A DNA stretch of 64,000 bases from Comamonadaceae bacterium ALPHA2B (GCA_005503065.1 SCOE01000016.1:47550-111549), one strand, 5' to 3'; positions 7,876 to 16,402 are shown, numbered from the stretch's first letter. Notes: generated by a model not told the origin, from the letters alone. Numbers and translations are program-made.

Positions 7876-7935
7876 GGCCAAATTGCCCTGCAGCGCCCGT
7901 GGAACGTGCGCCGACAGCTACGAATTCGATAGCAA
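7876..7935 (+). repeat. dispersed intergenic element, copy C, providing the copA stop codon
   Basis: The blocks GGCCAAATTGCCCTGCAGC, GCGCCCGTGG and CAGCTACGAATTCGATAGC follow the same order as at 846-903. Its palindromic end runs into the 3' end of copA, so that the last five codons and the stop of copA are encoded by the element. Confidence 0.65.
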
Positions 7936-10209
7936 GCGATTCGGCTTCCAGCGCCGCAGCAACAACGCGTTGGCCATCACGCTCACGCTCGACGCCGCCA
8001 TCGCGGCCCCGGCCACCACGGGGCTGAGCAGGCCCAGCGCCGCGAAGGGGATGCCGACCACGTTGTAGGCGAAGGCCCAGAACAGGTTCTGCCGGATCTT
8101 GCGCACGGTGCGGTGCGACAGCTGAAGTGCATCGCCGATCAGCGCCAGGTCGCCGCGCATCAGCGTGATGCCGGCGGCCTCCATCGCCACGTCGGTGCCG
8201 TTGGCCATCGCCATGCCCACGTCGGCGGCCGCCAGCGCGGGTGCGTCGTTGGCGCCGTCGCCCACCATCGCGACGGTGTGGCCTCCGGCCTTCAGTTCGG
8301 CCACCACCTTCGCCTTGTCCCCCGGCAGCACCTGGGCACGCACGTCCTCGGGATCGATGCCCACGCGCTGCGCCACGGCGCACGCGGCGGCGGCGTTGTC
8401 GCCGGAGATCATCACCACGCGCAGGCCGGCCGCGCGCAGGCGGGCCACGGCCTCGGCCGCACCGGGCTTGGGCTCGTCGCTGAAGGCCAGCAGTGCCTCG
8501 GCGCGCGGCACGGGGTCGAAGGCCAGCAGCACCGATACCGAGGCGCCTTCGCGCATGAAGGCCTCGGCCTGGGCCAGGTCGACGGCGACGCCCAGTTCCT
8601 CGCACCAGCGCAGGCTGGCGATGGCGCGGCGCACGCCGTCCACGCGGCCCTGCACGCCCCGGCCGGGCATGTTCTCCACGGCCTCGGCCGGCGGCAGTTC
8701 CAGGTGCTCGGCCCGCGCGGCCTGCACCACCGCATGCGCCAGCGGATGCTCGCTGCCGGACTGCAGCGCCGCGGCCGCCTGCAGGGCACGTGTGCGTGCA
8801 GGCGCCTCGTCGGGCACGGCCAGCGGCACCAGGGCGCGCAGCACCGGCTCGCCGCGCGTCAGCGTGCCGGTCTTGTCGAAGGCGACGGTGTCGACGCGGT
8901 GGGCGGTCTCCAGCGCCCGCGCGTCCTTGACCAGGATGCCGTGGCGCGCCGCCACGCCGGTGCCGGCCATCACGGCCACCGGCGTCGCCAGGCCGAGCGC
9001 GCAGGGGCAGGCGATGACCAGCACCGCCACCGCATGCACCAGCGCCGTCTCCATCCCCGCCCCGTACCAGCCCCAGGCCAGCCCGGTGAGCAAGGCCACG
9101 ACCAGCACCGCCGGCACGAACACCGCCGCCACGCGGTCGACCAGTTGCTGGATCGGCGCCTTGGCCGCCTGCGCATCCTCGACCAGGCGGATGATGCGTG
9201 CCAGCACGCTCTCGGCGCCCGTGGCCGTGACCTCGGCCACCAGGCGGCCATCGCCGTTGACCGAGCCACCGGTCAGCCGGTCGCCCACCGACTTGGCGAC
9301 CGGCAGCGGTTCGCCGGTGAGCATCGATTCGTTGACGGCGGATTGGCCCTCGATCACGCGTGCATCGGCCGGCACGCGCTCGTTGGGCCGTACCACCAGC
9401 ACGTCGCCCACGCGCAACTCGGCCACCGGCACGTCGACCTCCTGCACCTGCGGGCCGCGCTGGCGGCGCAGGTGGGCCACCTCGGGCCGCAGCTGCTGCA
9501 GCGCGCGGATGGCCGTCGTCGCCTGGCGCTTGGCCCGCGTTTCCAGCCACTTGCCCAGCCGCACCAGGGCGATCACCACGGCCGAGGCCTCGAAGTACAG
9601 GTGAGGCTGCCCGTGGGCCGCGTGCGGGTCGGCCGCCCAGCGCCACCACAGCCACAGCGACAGGCCGAAGGCCGCGCTGGTGCCCAGGGCCACCAGCAGG
9701 TCCATGTTGCCGGTGCCGGCGCGCGCTGCATGCCAGCCGGCGCGGTAGAAGCGCGCCCCCAGCCAGAACTGCACCGGCGCGGCGAGCAGCAGTTGCACCC
9801 ATGGCGGCGGCGCGAGGTCGAGCCCGAAGGGCATGGCCAGCATCGGCAGCACCAGCGGCGCGCACAGCAGCAGGCCGGCCGCGACGGGGCCGAATCCGGC
9901 CCAGGGCGACGCGGCTTCCTCGGCGGCGACGGCCTCGGCACGCGGCGTATAGCCGGCATCGCGCACCGCACGGCTGAGGCGGGCGCGCACTGCGTCGGAC
10001 GCCTCGCCATCGACGGGCGTGGCCTGCACGCGCGCGCTTTCAGTCGCGAGGTTGACGCTCGCGGCGGTCACGCCCGGCACCTTCTGCAGCGCGCGTTCCA
10101 CGCGCGACACGCAGGATGCGCAGGTCATGCCATCGACGCCGAGGTCGAGCGTCAGCGGCGCCGGCGACGTCGCCCGGGCGGGGGAGGGTGCGGTGATCGA
10201 AACATCCAT
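7918..10209 (-). CDS. copA: copper-exporting P1B-type ATPase CopA
   Basis: A 763-residue copper ATPase of the inner membrane that pumps Cu(I) out of the cytoplasm. Seen in order: one N-terminal metal-binding domain with GMTCASC at residues 27-33, membrane helices from about residue 105, the actuator motif MLTGEPLP near 305, the metal site CPC in IACPCALG near 403, the phosphorylation motif DKTGT near 445, the HP motif in SGSEHPLA, and the hinge GDGANDAP near 650. The ATG at 10209 fits the start of the metal-binding domain. It is divergent from copZ and cueR; its own CueR-type promoter lies at about 10217-10248. The last residues (LLSNS) come from a dispersed repeat. Confidence 0.97.
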   Translation of the reverse strand: MDVSITAPSPARATSPAPLTLDLGVDGMTCASCVSRVERALQKVPGVTAASVNLATESARVQATPVDGEASDAVRARLSRAVRDAGYTPRAEAVAAEEAASPWAGFGPVAAGLLLCAPLVLPMLAMPFGLDLAPPPWVQLLLAAPVQFWLGARFYRAGWHAARAGTGNMDLLVALGTSAAFGLSLWLWWRWAADPHAAHGQPHLYFEASAVVIALVRLGKWLETRAKRQATTAIRALQQLRPEVAHLRRQRGPQVQEVDVPVAELRVGDVLVVRPNERVPADARVIEGQSAVNESMLTGEPLPVAKSVGDRLTGGSVNGDGRLVAEVTATGAESVLARIIRLVEDAQAAKAPIQQLVDRVAAVFVPAVLVVALLTGLAWGWYGAGMETALVHAVAVLVIACPCALGLATPVAVMAGTGVAARHGILVKDARALETAHRVDTVAFDKTGTLTRGEPVLRALVPLAVPDEAPARTRALQAAAALQSGSEHPLAHAVVQAARAEHLELPPAEAVENMPGRGVQGRVDGVRRAIASLRWCEELGVAVDLAQAEAFMREGASVSVLLAFDPVPRAEALLAFSDEPKPGAAEAVARLRAAGLRVVMISGDNAAAACAVAQRVGIDPEDVRAQVLPGDKAKVVAELKAGGHTVAMVGDGANDAPALAAADVGMAMANGTDVAMEAAGITLMRGDLALIGDALQLSHRTVRKIRQNLFWAFAYNVVGIPFAALGLLSPVVAGAAMAASSVSVMANALLLRRWKPNRLLSNS

Positions 10210-10216
10210 GGAACGA

Positions 10217-10248
10217 AGCCTGAGGCCTCACATCATGGCAAGGTCAAG
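10217..10248 (-). promoter_or_regulatory. CueR-type promoter of copA
   Basis: On the minus strand a TTGACC -35 (10247-10242) is followed after 19 bases by CAGGCT, with ACCTTGCC-N5-GTGAGGCC across the spacer. The long 19-bp spacer and the ACCTT...half site are typical of MerR/CueR-controlled promoters. The segment 10231-10248 is a perfect 18-bp inverted copy of 10294-10311 in the copZ promoter. Confidence 0.7.
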
Positions 10249-10293
10249 CCCTTGTCGCCGGCGGGGTCCGGGCTCGGCATCTGCAACAGCGTG

Positions 10294-10325
10294 CTTGACC
10301 TTGCCATGATGGGAAGGTTCAGACT
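10294..10325 (+). promoter_or_regulatory. CueR-type promoter of copZ-cueR
   Basis: A TTGACC -35 at 10295-10300 and CAGACT at 10320-10325 are separated by 19 bp. The dyad ACCTTGCC-N5-GGGAAGGT at 10298-10318 closely matches the E. coli CueR box (ACCTTCC and GGAAGGT arms). It lies 31 bp upstream of copZ. CueR at 10580 is the obvious regulator. Confidence 0.8.
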
Positions 10326-10355
10326 GCATGGATCCCCATCGAAAGGAACCCACCC

Positions 10356-10568
10356 ATGAGCCAGAAATTCCAGGTCGAAGGCATGAGCTGCCAGCATTGC
10401 GTCCAGTCGGTGCAGAACGCCGTCTGGACAGTGGATCCGAAGGCGCAGGTCACCGTCGACCTGCCCACGGGCCACGTCGACGTCCTCAGCGCGCAGCCGC
10501 GCAAGGACCTGGTCGCCGCCATCGAGGACGCCGGCTACCGCGTGCACGCCGGCTACGACGCGGCCTGA
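10356..10568 (+). CDS. copper chaperone CopZ-like (heavy-metal-associated domain)
   Basis: A 70-residue single HMA-domain protein with the Cu(I)-binding motif GMSCQHC at residues 9-15 and the beta-alpha-beta-beta-alpha-beta pattern ending in AIEDAGYRV. It likely hands copper to CopA or buffers it in the cytoplasm. AAAGGA lies about 10 bases before the ATG. It is the first gene after the CueR-type promoter and is followed 11 bases later by cueR, so the two form an operon divergent from copA. Confidence 0.93.
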   Translation: MSQKFQVEGMSCQHCVQSVQNAVWTVDPKAQVTVDLPTGHVDVLSAQPRKDLVAAIEDAGYRVHAGYDAA

Positions 10569-10579
10569 GCGACTTGGCC

Positions 10580-10999
10580 ATGACCCCATCCGCACCGGTG
10601 GCCATCGGTGTCGCGGCCGAACGCTCGGGCGTGTCGGCCCGCATGGTGCGCCACTACGAAGGGCTGGGCCTGCTGCCTTCCGTGGCGCGCACCGAGGCCG
10701 GCTACCGGCAGTACACGGCGGCCGACATCCACACCCTGCGCTTCATCAAGCGCGCCCGCGACCTCGGCTTCTCGATGGACGAGATCGCCGAGCTCGTGGG
10801 CCTGTGGCACAACCGCCGCCGCGCGAGCGCCAGCGTCAAGCGCATCGCGCAGAAGCACCTCCTCGACCTGGAGGCGCGCATCGCCGGCCTCCAGGCGATG
10901 CAGCGCACCCTGTCGCAGCTGGTTCATTGCTGCCACGGCGACGGGCGGCCCGACTGCCCGATCCTCGACGACCTGGCCGGCAGCACGCCGGCGTTCTGA
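10580..10999 (+). CDS. cueR: Cu(I)-responsive MerR family regulator CueR
   Basis: A 139-residue MerR-type activator. The winged helix-turn-helix covers residues 6-75 (IGVAAERSGVSARMVRHYEGLGLL, with the family SGVSxRxxRYYE pattern), a dimerisation helix follows, and the C-terminus carries CCHGDGRPDCPILDDL, in which the two metal-binding cysteines are seven residues apart in the CHGDxxxDCPI loop typical of CueR. It senses cytoplasmic copper and distorts promoters with 19-bp spacers. Two such promoters lie upstream of copA and copZ. It probably regulates its own transcription through the copZ promoter. Confidence 0.94.
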   Translation: MTPSAPVAIGVAAERSGVSARMVRHYEGLGLLPSVARTEAGYRQYTAADIHTLRFIKRARDLGFSMDEIAELVGLWHNRRRASASVKRIAQKHLLDLEARIAGLQAMQRTLSQLVHCCHGDGRPDCPILDDLAGSTPAF

Positions 11000-11163
11000 G
11001 CGTCGCCGACCCCTCTGCACGGCCCTTCGTGTCCTTCGGTGCCCCGGCCCTGCCCGGCCGGCGGCGCCTGGACCGCCGCTTTCCCACAGCGCGTCGGTTC
11101 TCCCCACAAAGCTTGGATAACTTTGTGGGCAACTCATGCACTTTGTTGTAAAGCTTTCGCAAC

Positions 11164-11190
11164 CTGTTGATTTTAAAGGGAAATCAACAG
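11164..11190. repeat. perfect inverted repeat with third half site
   Basis: CTGTTGATTT at 11164-11173 and AAATCAACAG at 11181-11190 are perfect 10-bp arms with a 7-base centre. A further partial copy CTGCTGATT follows at 11192-11200. Iterated half sites of this type can be regulator-binding sites or replication iterons. Confidence 0.55.
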
Positions 11191-11301
11191 TCTGCTGATT
11201 TTTTGTGCAGTGCACATTTCCGCCGGCGCGGCCTTCTTTCCCAGATTTCCGGACCCCTGTCAAAGGACAACTCTGGGGAGAGTTCTGGCACAAGCGGGGG
11301 C

Positions 11302-11310
11302 TTATCCACA
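11302..11310 (+). other. perfect DnaA-box match
   Basis: TTATCCACA fits the DnaA consensus TTWTNCACA exactly. One such match in 64 kb could be chance; the AT-rich setting is what makes it worth noting. No dnaA, dnaN or rep gene lies nearby. Confidence 0.35.
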
Positions 11311-11507
11311 AGCCGGCGCGGTACCGCCGGGTTGTTCGCTGCGGCGCGACAGCAGGGTCGCACGGGTGCGCACAGGGGTTCGGGCACGGCAACTGCCTGT
11401 CGGCGCTGAAGAAAATCGCCCTGTCCACAGCAAGGCGCGACCCTTAGCTACTACTACTAATCAGAAATAGAAGACATAAGAATGAATTCAGGGGACCGTG
11501 CCCGTTG

Positions 11508-11535
11508 GAAAAAAAGACCGTGGCCGGTTCCGGCC
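11508..11535 (-). terminator. second terminator of the TerB-like gene (minus strand)
   Basis: Read on the minus strand, GGCCGGAACCGGCC forms a hairpin followed after a few bases by a run of T (A-run at 11509-11516 on the plus strand). It lies just downstream of the terminator at 11550-11577 in the same direction. Confidence 0.55.
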
Positions 11536-11549
11536 GTGCGCGCCCGGGC

Positions 11550-11577
11550 AAAAAAAGAAGCCGGCTGACGCCGGCTT
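11550..11577 (-). terminator. intrinsic terminator of the TerB-like gene
   Basis: On the minus strand AAGCCGGC, a GTCA loop and GCCGGCTT form an 8-bp stem directly followed by a T-run with one C (plus-strand A-run 11550-11556). It is 43 bases downstream of the stop codon at 11620. Confidence 0.85.
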
Positions 11578-11619
11578 GAAAGATGGAAGGGCGACGTTTC
11601 GTCGCCGATGCCCGGGGCT

Positions 11620-12627
11620 TCAGGCGCCGCGGACCATGGCCAGCACCTTTCCCGCGTCGAGCGTGCGTGCCTGGGCCTGCATGTCCGGCAGATAGCGCGA
11701 CTGCAGCGCCTGGCCTTCCTGCACCACACCCGCGAAGGCGTCCTTGAGGGTCTGGGCCGACAACTGCCGTCCGCCGGCGTAGTAGCGCTTGGCCACGTGG
11801 CCCAGCGCATAGGTGCTGGCGAAGCTCATGCCCGAGCTCACGGCCTGCCGGCCCACACCGCGCAGCAGTCCGCCGCCAACCTTGCCGAGCAGCCCGCCCA
11901 GGAGCTTTCGGCCTGCCTGCTCGAGGTACTGCGAGGTGAGGCCCACGCCGACGGTGGCCAGGAAGTCCTTGATGTGGCCCTTGTCGAGTTCGTAGCCGTG
12001 CGCCTTGCCGATGCCGTACACCAGCTTCATCTGCAGCGGGATGATGGCCAGCGTGGACAGGGTTTCCGGCAACAGTTCGAGCGCACCGTTGAGGATGGAG
12101 GCGCGGAGGATCTGGGCATCCAGTGCGGCCTCGTCGACCTGGGCTGCCGCCGGGGTGGGCGTTGCGGCCGGCAGGGATGCCGGCACCGGCACCGGGCCCG
12201 CGGCCGCAGGTTCGATGGACGAGAGCATGGCCTCCACCTCGGCGTTGCGTCCCAGCGGCGCGTCGGCGACGGCCTGGGCCTGTTGCGCAAACTCGGCCGC
12301 CGGGCCGGCGGACAGACCGAGGGCGCCTTGCAGTTCGGCCAGGAAGGCCTGCTCCGGCCCACTCTGGGCGCCGTCGGCATCGCAGACGCACACGGCCATC
12401 TCGTAGGCCAGCTGGCGGGCCTCGGCGCCCTGCAGGCCGGCCACGGCGTCGGCCAGTGACACGCGCTTCATCAGCACGTCCTGGTACAGGCCCGACAGAT
12501 CGCCGGCCTGCGCCAGCCCGTCGGCGATGCGGCGCACCTCCTCCCGCTCGCGTGCGTGTTTCTCGCCGTCGACGAAGGCGGCCATGAGGCAGAGGGTGAC
12601 GATGCTGCGGGATTCCTGGGGTGTCAT
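11620..12627 (-). CDS. TerB-like protein with C-terminal glycine-rich membrane-associated region
   Basis: A 335-residue protein. Residues 1-115 look like a TerB (tellurite-resistance B) helical domain: MAAFVDGEKHAREREEVRRIADGL, a second acidic helix pair with DADGAQSGPEQAFLAEL. A Pro/Ala-rich linker (about 135-165) leads to a C-terminal region, LLPETLSTLAIIPLQMKLVYGIGKAHGYEL and a long Gly-rich stretch (GGLLGKVGGGLLRGVG) followed by ALGHVAKRYYAGG, which resembles DUF697/YcjF-type regions. Function is unknown; TerB domains are found in envelope-stress and metal-response proteins. It is monocistronic with two terminators behind it. Confidence 0.7.
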   Translation of the reverse strand: MTPQESRSIVTLCLMAAFVDGEKHAREREEVRRIADGLAQAGDLSGLYQDVLMKRVSLADAVAGLQGAEARQLAYEMAVCVCDADGAQSGPEQAFLAELQGALGLSAGPAAEFAQQAQAVADAPLGRNAEVEAMLSSIEPAAAGPVPVPASLPAATPTPAAAQVDEAALDAQILRASILNGALELLPETLSTLAIIPLQMKLVYGIGKAHGYELDKGHIKDFLATVGVGLTSQYLEQAGRKLLGGLLGKVGGGLLRGVGRQAVSSGMSFASTYALGHVAKRYYAGGRQLSAQTLKDAFAGVVQEGQALQSRYLPDMQAQARTLDAGKVLAMVRGA

Positions 12628-12803
12628 CTGAAGGCTCCTGATGGAAATGGAGATCGGGGTGCGGAATGGCCACAGCTTGCAGCCGAGGGGCTGCGTCCAG
12701 AACGCTCAACCTCAATTTCGTATTGAATACTTTCAGGCTACAAGACAAAATACGAGACCGCTTTCTGTCCGTTCCATCTCCCATTGCTCTTCGGAGAACG
12801 CCG

Positions 12804-13628
12804 TTGTTCGCTGCCGAAGCCCTGTACGACGCCCCCCTTCTTGGCTGGTTGAGGACCCTGCTCGACCTGCCGCCGCTGCGGCAATGGCGCAAGTGGATGT
12901 ACCGGCGGCGTTTCCTCGACAACCCGGGCGACAGCCTCTTCATGGGCCGCTACCCGAGCTTCGAGGCGGCGGCAGCCGACCTGCCGTCGAGCCTGCCCGA
13001 GCCGATCGGCGGCGAGATCGTGCTGGGCCTGGAGCGCAGCACCCAGGTGCGGCCCGACGATTACCCGCTCCTGTTCTGGCTGGGCCGCTCCTTCGACATC
13101 GGCCTGCGCACGGTCTTCGAACTCGGCGGCCACGTGGGCATCAAGTACTACGCCTTCCGCCGCGTGCTGCCGCTGCCCGACGGCCTGCGCTGGACCGTGT
13201 GGGACCTGCCGCCCGTCGTCGAGCGCGGGACCGAGCTCGCCACCCTCCGCGCCCCCGAGGGGATGCTGCGCTTCACCACCGAGCTGGCGGAGGCGAGCGG
13301 CAGCGACATCCTGCTGGCCTCGGGCTCGCTGCCCTACTTCCCCGAGCGCCTGTCCGAGATCCTCGAGGCGCTGCCGGTGAAGCCGCGGCGCATCCTGCTC
13401 AACGCGATCGCCGTCCATCCGAGCGAGACCTTCTACACCGTCAACAGCCTCACGATGGCCTTCCGCGCCTACCGCATCCAGTCCTGGGACGAGCTGCAGG
13501 ACGAGCTCGAGGCCGCCGGCTACATGCGTCGCGACGTCTGGCGCAACGAGGGCCAGCCGATCCAGGTGCCCTTCGAGCGCGACGGCGACCAGGTGTATTA
13601 CGTGGGCGGCTGCTACGACTTGAGGTAG
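12804..13628 (+). CDS. TIGR04325-type putative methyltransferase
   Basis: A 274-residue protein that I match to the TIGR04325 family of putative methyltransferases, often found with surface-sugar genes: the VFELGGHVGIKYYAF motif near residue 112 is in the place of the SAM-binding glycine loop, followed by WTVWDLPPVVERG and the SGSLPYFPE segment. The TTG at 12804 is chosen because GGAGAA lies 5 bases upstream; an ATG at 12666 would add 46 residues that are low-complexity or AT-rich coded and lie in what looks like promoter DNA. It is followed 24 bases later by creB. The substrate is unknown. Confidence 0.72.
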   Translation: MFAAEALYDAPLLGWLRTLLDLPPLRQWRKWMYRRRFLDNPGDSLFMGRYPSFEAAAADLPSSLPEPIGGEIVLGLERSTQVRPDDYPLLFWLGRSFDIGLRTVFELGGHVGIKYYAFRRVLPLPDGLRWTVWDLPPVVERGTELATLRAPEGMLRFTTELAEASGSDILLASGSLPYFPERLSEILEALPVKPRRILLNAIAVHPSETFYTVNSLTMAFRAYRIQSWDELQDELEAAGYMRRDVWRNEGQPIQVPFERDGDQVYYVGGCYDLR

Positions 13629-13652
13629 CACGGCCGTCGTAGGATCGCGGCC

Positions 13653-14408
13653 ATGTCCAGTACGCGGCCGCGCATCCTCATCGCTGAAGACGAATCCGGC
13701 ATCGCCGACACCCTGCAGTACGTGCTGCAGAGCGACGGCTTCACGCCCGTGTGGTGCGCCACCGCCGAGGCGGCCATCGCGAGCTTCGAGGCCGAGCCGC
13801 CGGCGCTGGCCATCCTGGACGTCGGCCTGCCCGACATGAACGGCTTCGAGCTCTTCAAGCGGCTGCAGGCACGCATGCGCGACACCGGCGGTGCCGAGGT
13901 GCCGATGGTCTTCCTCACTGCCCGCAGCGACGAGATCGATCGCGTGGTGGGCCTGGAACTGGGGGCCGACGACTACATCGCCAAGCCCTTTTCGCCGCGC
14001 GAGCTGGTGGCGCGGGTGCGCACCATCCTGCGGCGCAGCCAGCGAGCGGCGGCTGCGGCACCTGCCGCTGCCACGGCGCCGGAACCGGTGTCTGCGCCGC
14101 TGCCCTTCGTCGTCGACGCCGAGCGCATGCTGATCCGCTACTACGGACGGCCCCTGGAACTGTCGCGCTACGAGTACGGCCTGCTGCGCCTGTTCGTGCA
14201 GCGACCCGGCCGCGTGTTCACGCGCGACGAGCTGCTCTCGATGGTGTGGGACGATGCGAGCGACAGCTTCGACCGCACGGTGGACGCGCACATCAAGACC
14301 CTGCGCGCCAAGCTCAAGCTCGTCGCGCCGGATGTGGACCCGATCCGCACCCTGCGCGGCACGGGCTATGCGCTGAACGAGGACCTGCCGGCGAGGTTGC
14401 CGTCTTGA
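13653..14408 (+). CDS. creB: two-component response regulator CreB
   Basis: A 251-residue OmpR-type regulator. The receiver has ILIAEDESGIADTLQYVL, the phosphorylated Asp in LAILDVGLPDMNGFELF near residue 57, and Lys in IAKPFSPRELVARVR. An Ala/Pro-rich linker leads to a winged helix ending RTLRGTGYALNED. The receiver start with ESGIADTL is typical of CreB, and the next gene is creC. In enterobacteria CreBC responds to growth conditions and cell-wall stress and activates genes with a TTCAC-N6-TTCAC tag; one such tag lies at 38459 near creD. It begins 24 bases after the methyltransferase gene. Confidence 0.9.
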   Translation: MSSTRPRILIAEDESGIADTLQYVLQSDGFTPVWCATAEAAIASFEAEPPALAILDVGLPDMNGFELFKRLQARMRDTGGAEVPMVFLTARSDEIDRVVGLELGADDYIAKPFSPRELVARVRTILRRSQRAAAAAPAAATAPEPVSAPLPFVVDAERMLIRYYGRPLELSRYEYGLLRLFVQRPGRVFTRDELLSMVWDDASDSFDRTVDAHIKTLRAKLKLVAPDVDPIRTLRGTGYALNEDLPARLPS

Positions 14409-14438
14409 AGAGCGGGAACGGCCAGCCGAATTCTTCAA

Positions 14439-14496
14439 GCCAAACAGGCCCGCAGCGCCCGTCCCGCCTGCGCGAGCAGCTATGGAATTCATAGCA
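14439..14496 (+). repeat. dispersed intergenic element, copy D, between creB and creC
   Basis: AGCCAAACAGGCCCGCAGCG, CCCGTCCC and CAGCTATGGAATTCATAGC follow the block order of the element at 846-903. It fills the gap between creB and creC and its palindrome could influence readthrough between the two genes. Confidence 0.65.
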
Positions 14497-14513
14497 GACG
14501 CGGGCCACGCCTG

Positions 14514-15980
14514 ATGCTCTCCCGCCGCACGCGCATCTTCATCGGCATCCTGCTCATCTACGTGGTGGGCATCGGCTCCCTGCTGTACCGCGTCATGGGC
14601 GACATCGACCCGCGCTATCGCGAATCGGCGGAGGAGTCGCTGGTGGAGACCTCCCAACTGCTGGCCAGCCTGGTCGAGCAGGACGTGGTGGCCGGCGCCA
14701 TCAACACCGCGCGGCTGGAGCCGCTGTTCCGCACCGTCTACGCGCGCGAGTTCTCGGCGCAGATCTACAACCTGCACAAGCGGCGCGTGGAGCTGCGCGT
14801 GTACGTCACCGACCGCGCGGGCCACGTGCTCTTCGATTCGACCGGCCGCGCCACCGGTGCCGACTTCTCGCAATGGCGCGACGTCAACCGCACGCTCGCG
14901 GGCCAGTACGGCGCGCGCTCCTCGCGCGACGTCGAGTCCGACCCGCTGAGCTCGGTCATGTACGTCGGCGCGCCCGTGCGCTGGAACGGCGAGATCGTCG
15001 GCATGGTCAGCGTCGGCAAGCCGGTGCAGAGCTTCGGCCAGTTCGTCGAGGATGCGCGCACGCGCACGCTGTGGGTGGGCATCGGCTCGGCGGCGGCGCT
15101 GCTCGTGTTCGCGCTCATCGTCTCGGTGTGGCTGGTGCGGCCCTTCGGGTTCACCGCCGACTACCTGCGCTGGCTGCGCCGCCAGCACGGCTTCCATCCC
15201 CTGCGCATGGTGCGCCAGGCCATCGGCATGCTGCGTGGCGCCGTGCACGAGATGCGGGATGCCGTCACCGGCCGCAACTACGTCGCCGACTACGTGCAGA
15301 CCTTCACGCACGAGGTGAAGAGCCCGCTCTCGGCCATCCGAGGCGCGGCCGAGCTGCTGCAGGAAGGAGGCATGCCGCCGGCGCAGCGCGAGCGCTTTCT
15401 CGCCAACATCGCGCGCGAGACCCGGCGCATCCAGGAGATCGTCGACCGCATGATGGAACTCACGGCGCTCGAGACGCGCCGCGTGCTGGAGCGCGTCGAG
15501 CCGGTGCCGCTTCGCCCCCTGCTCGAAGAGGTGGCCGATGGCGCGCAGGCCGCCGCGTCGCTGCGCCAGGTGCGGGTGCGGCTCGACCTGCGCGCCGACG
15601 CCGTGACCGAGGGCGACCCCTTCCTGCTGCGCCGCGCCGTGAGCAACCTGCTGGCCAACGCCATCGACTTCTCGCCGGCCGGCGGGGAGGTGGTGTTGGG
15701 GCTTGCCGCCACCTCGCGCCAGGCGCGCATCACCGTGCGCGACCACGGCCCCGGCATCCCCGACTACGCGAGCGACAAGGTGTTCGAGAAGTTCTATTCG
15801 CTGGCCCGCCCGCACAGCCAGAGGAAGAGCACCGGCCTGGGCCTGGCCTTCGTCAAGGAGATCGCGACCCTGCACCGCGGGCGCATCGAACTGGGCAATG
15901 CGGCCGGCGGCGGCGCCCTGGCCCTGCTGACGCTGCCGCTCGGCGCCCTGCCACGGGATTCGGGGCGCATCGGTCCCTGA
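14514..15980 (+). CDS. creC: two-component sensor histidine kinase CreC
   Basis: A 488-residue membrane kinase. An N-terminal helix (IFIGILLIYVVGIGSLLY) and a second helix near residues 185-205 (LWVGIGSAAALLVFALIVSVWLV) flank a periplasmic PAS-like sensor region. Cytoplasmic parts are the H-box FTHEVKSPLSAIRGAAELL near residue 268, N-box NLLANAIDFSP, and G boxes DHGPGIPDYA and STGLGLAFV. The SPLSAIRGAAELL H-box and the gene order creB-creC identify it. creD, which sits next to creC in enterobacteria, is here 21 kb away at 36846-38363. The gap to creB is occupied by a dispersed repeat. Confidence 0.92.
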   Translation: MLSRRTRIFIGILLIYVVGIGSLLYRVMGDIDPRYRESAEESLVETSQLLASLVEQDVVAGAINTARLEPLFRTVYAREFSAQIYNLHKRRVELRVYVTDRAGHVLFDSTGRATGADFSQWRDVNRTLAGQYGARSSRDVESDPLSSVMYVGAPVRWNGEIVGMVSVGKPVQSFGQFVEDARTRTLWVGIGSAAALLVFALIVSVWLVRPFGFTADYLRWLRRQHGFHPLRMVRQAIGMLRGAVHEMRDAVTGRNYVADYVQTFTHEVKSPLSAIRGAAELLQEGGMPPAQRERFLANIARETRRIQEIVDRMMELTALETRRVLERVEPVPLRPLLEEVADGAQAAASLRQVRVRLDLRADAVTEGDPFLLRRAVSNLLANAIDFSPAGGEVVLGLAATSRQARITVRDHGPGIPDYASDKVFEKFYSLARPHSQRKSTGLGLAFVKEIATLHRGRIELGNAAGGGALALLTLPLGALPRDSGRIGP

Positions 15981-16402
15981 CACCGGCGCCGCCGTGTCCT
16001 CCGCGGGCGCATCCGCGAATTTCAACCGGTTGGTTCACATTTGCAACAAATAGTTGTAAAATTTGGCGATACCTACCTCTTTGGTGGTACCTCTTCGGTG
16101 TTTGCTTCCTAGAATTCGTTTCGGCGCTCCCTGGAAGACCAAATACGACGCTGCCTAGCCGATAGGCGGTGATTCACTTACACATCAGTTCTGAAGTCGC
16201 TGATGTGTACCGTCCTTGTAACCAGAAGTGTCGGTCGCGCGGGTTCGCGTCGATCACCGTCCTGTTTTGCACCGCGTCGAAGCGTGTTCCGGCAGGCCTG
16301 GGCGTCGGTCCGGGCCGGCGCTGGTGGCCTCCTGTTGACGCGGCGCGCGGGCCGGCCCGGCACGCAAGTGCGGGGTCGGCCGTCGATTGCCTTGCCCGCC
16401 GA
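15981..16402 (+). promoter_or_regulatory. AT-rich, structured leader upstream of the giant exoprotein gene
   Basis: This 422-bp gap has no supported gene. It contains TTTGCAAC-N5-GTTGTAAA (16040-16060, one mismatch), a 13-bp direct repeat TACCTCTTTGGTG/TACCTCTTCGGTG (16074-16086 and 16088-16100, 14-bp period), a small hairpin GCCTA-N5-TAGGC (16153-16167) and a perfect 10-bp-arm hairpin TACACATCAG/CTGATGTGTA (16179-16209). The first two look like regulator sites, the last two like leader-RNA hairpins. The frame of the giant gene is open back to 16169 but the domain start argues for 16403. Confidence 0.55.
16179..16209 (+). promoter_or_regulatory. perfect hairpin in the leader of the giant gene
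   Basis: TACACATCAG (16179-16188) and CTGATGTGTA (16200-16209) are perfectly complementary with an 11-base loop. It lies 194 bases before the ATG. There is no T-run, so it is not an intrinsic terminator; an operator or RNA element is possible. Confidence 0.5.

Larger units (their letters stand above)
11000..11619. other. 620-bp non-coding, AT-rich stretch
   Basis: No convincing gene is seen here. Bases 11101-11220 fall to about 40% GC against roughly 70% around them. The stretch holds a perfect inverted repeat at 11164-11190, a third related half site at 11192-11200, a perfect DnaA-box match TTATCCACA at 11302-11310, weaker box-like words (CTGTCCACA at 11421, TTGCCCACA on the minus strand near 11127), and two terminators for the gene on the right. 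It may be foreign, regulatory or replication-related DNA. Confidence 0.6.

Noticed and set aside
8113..10359. A 748-codon plus-strand frame over copA
   Set aside because: Antisense to a complete copper ATPase with all catalytic motifs; its own translation is low-complexity.
11000..11619. Chromosomal origin of replication
   Set aside because: Only one perfect DnaA box and no dnaA, dnaN, rpmH or rep gene; kept as an observation but not called an origin.
12666..12803. ATG at 12666 as start of the methyltransferase gene
   Set aside because: It adds 46 residues with no family support; the TTG at 12804 has GGAGAA at good spacing.
12738..16025. A 1095-codon minus-strand frame over the methyltransferase, creB and creC
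   Set aside because: Shadow of three real plus-strand genes with intact motifs.
15981..16402. c-di-GMP riboswitch in the leader of the giant gene
   Set aside because: I looked for the conserved core of the known c-di-GMP classes and did not see it; only generic hairpins are present.
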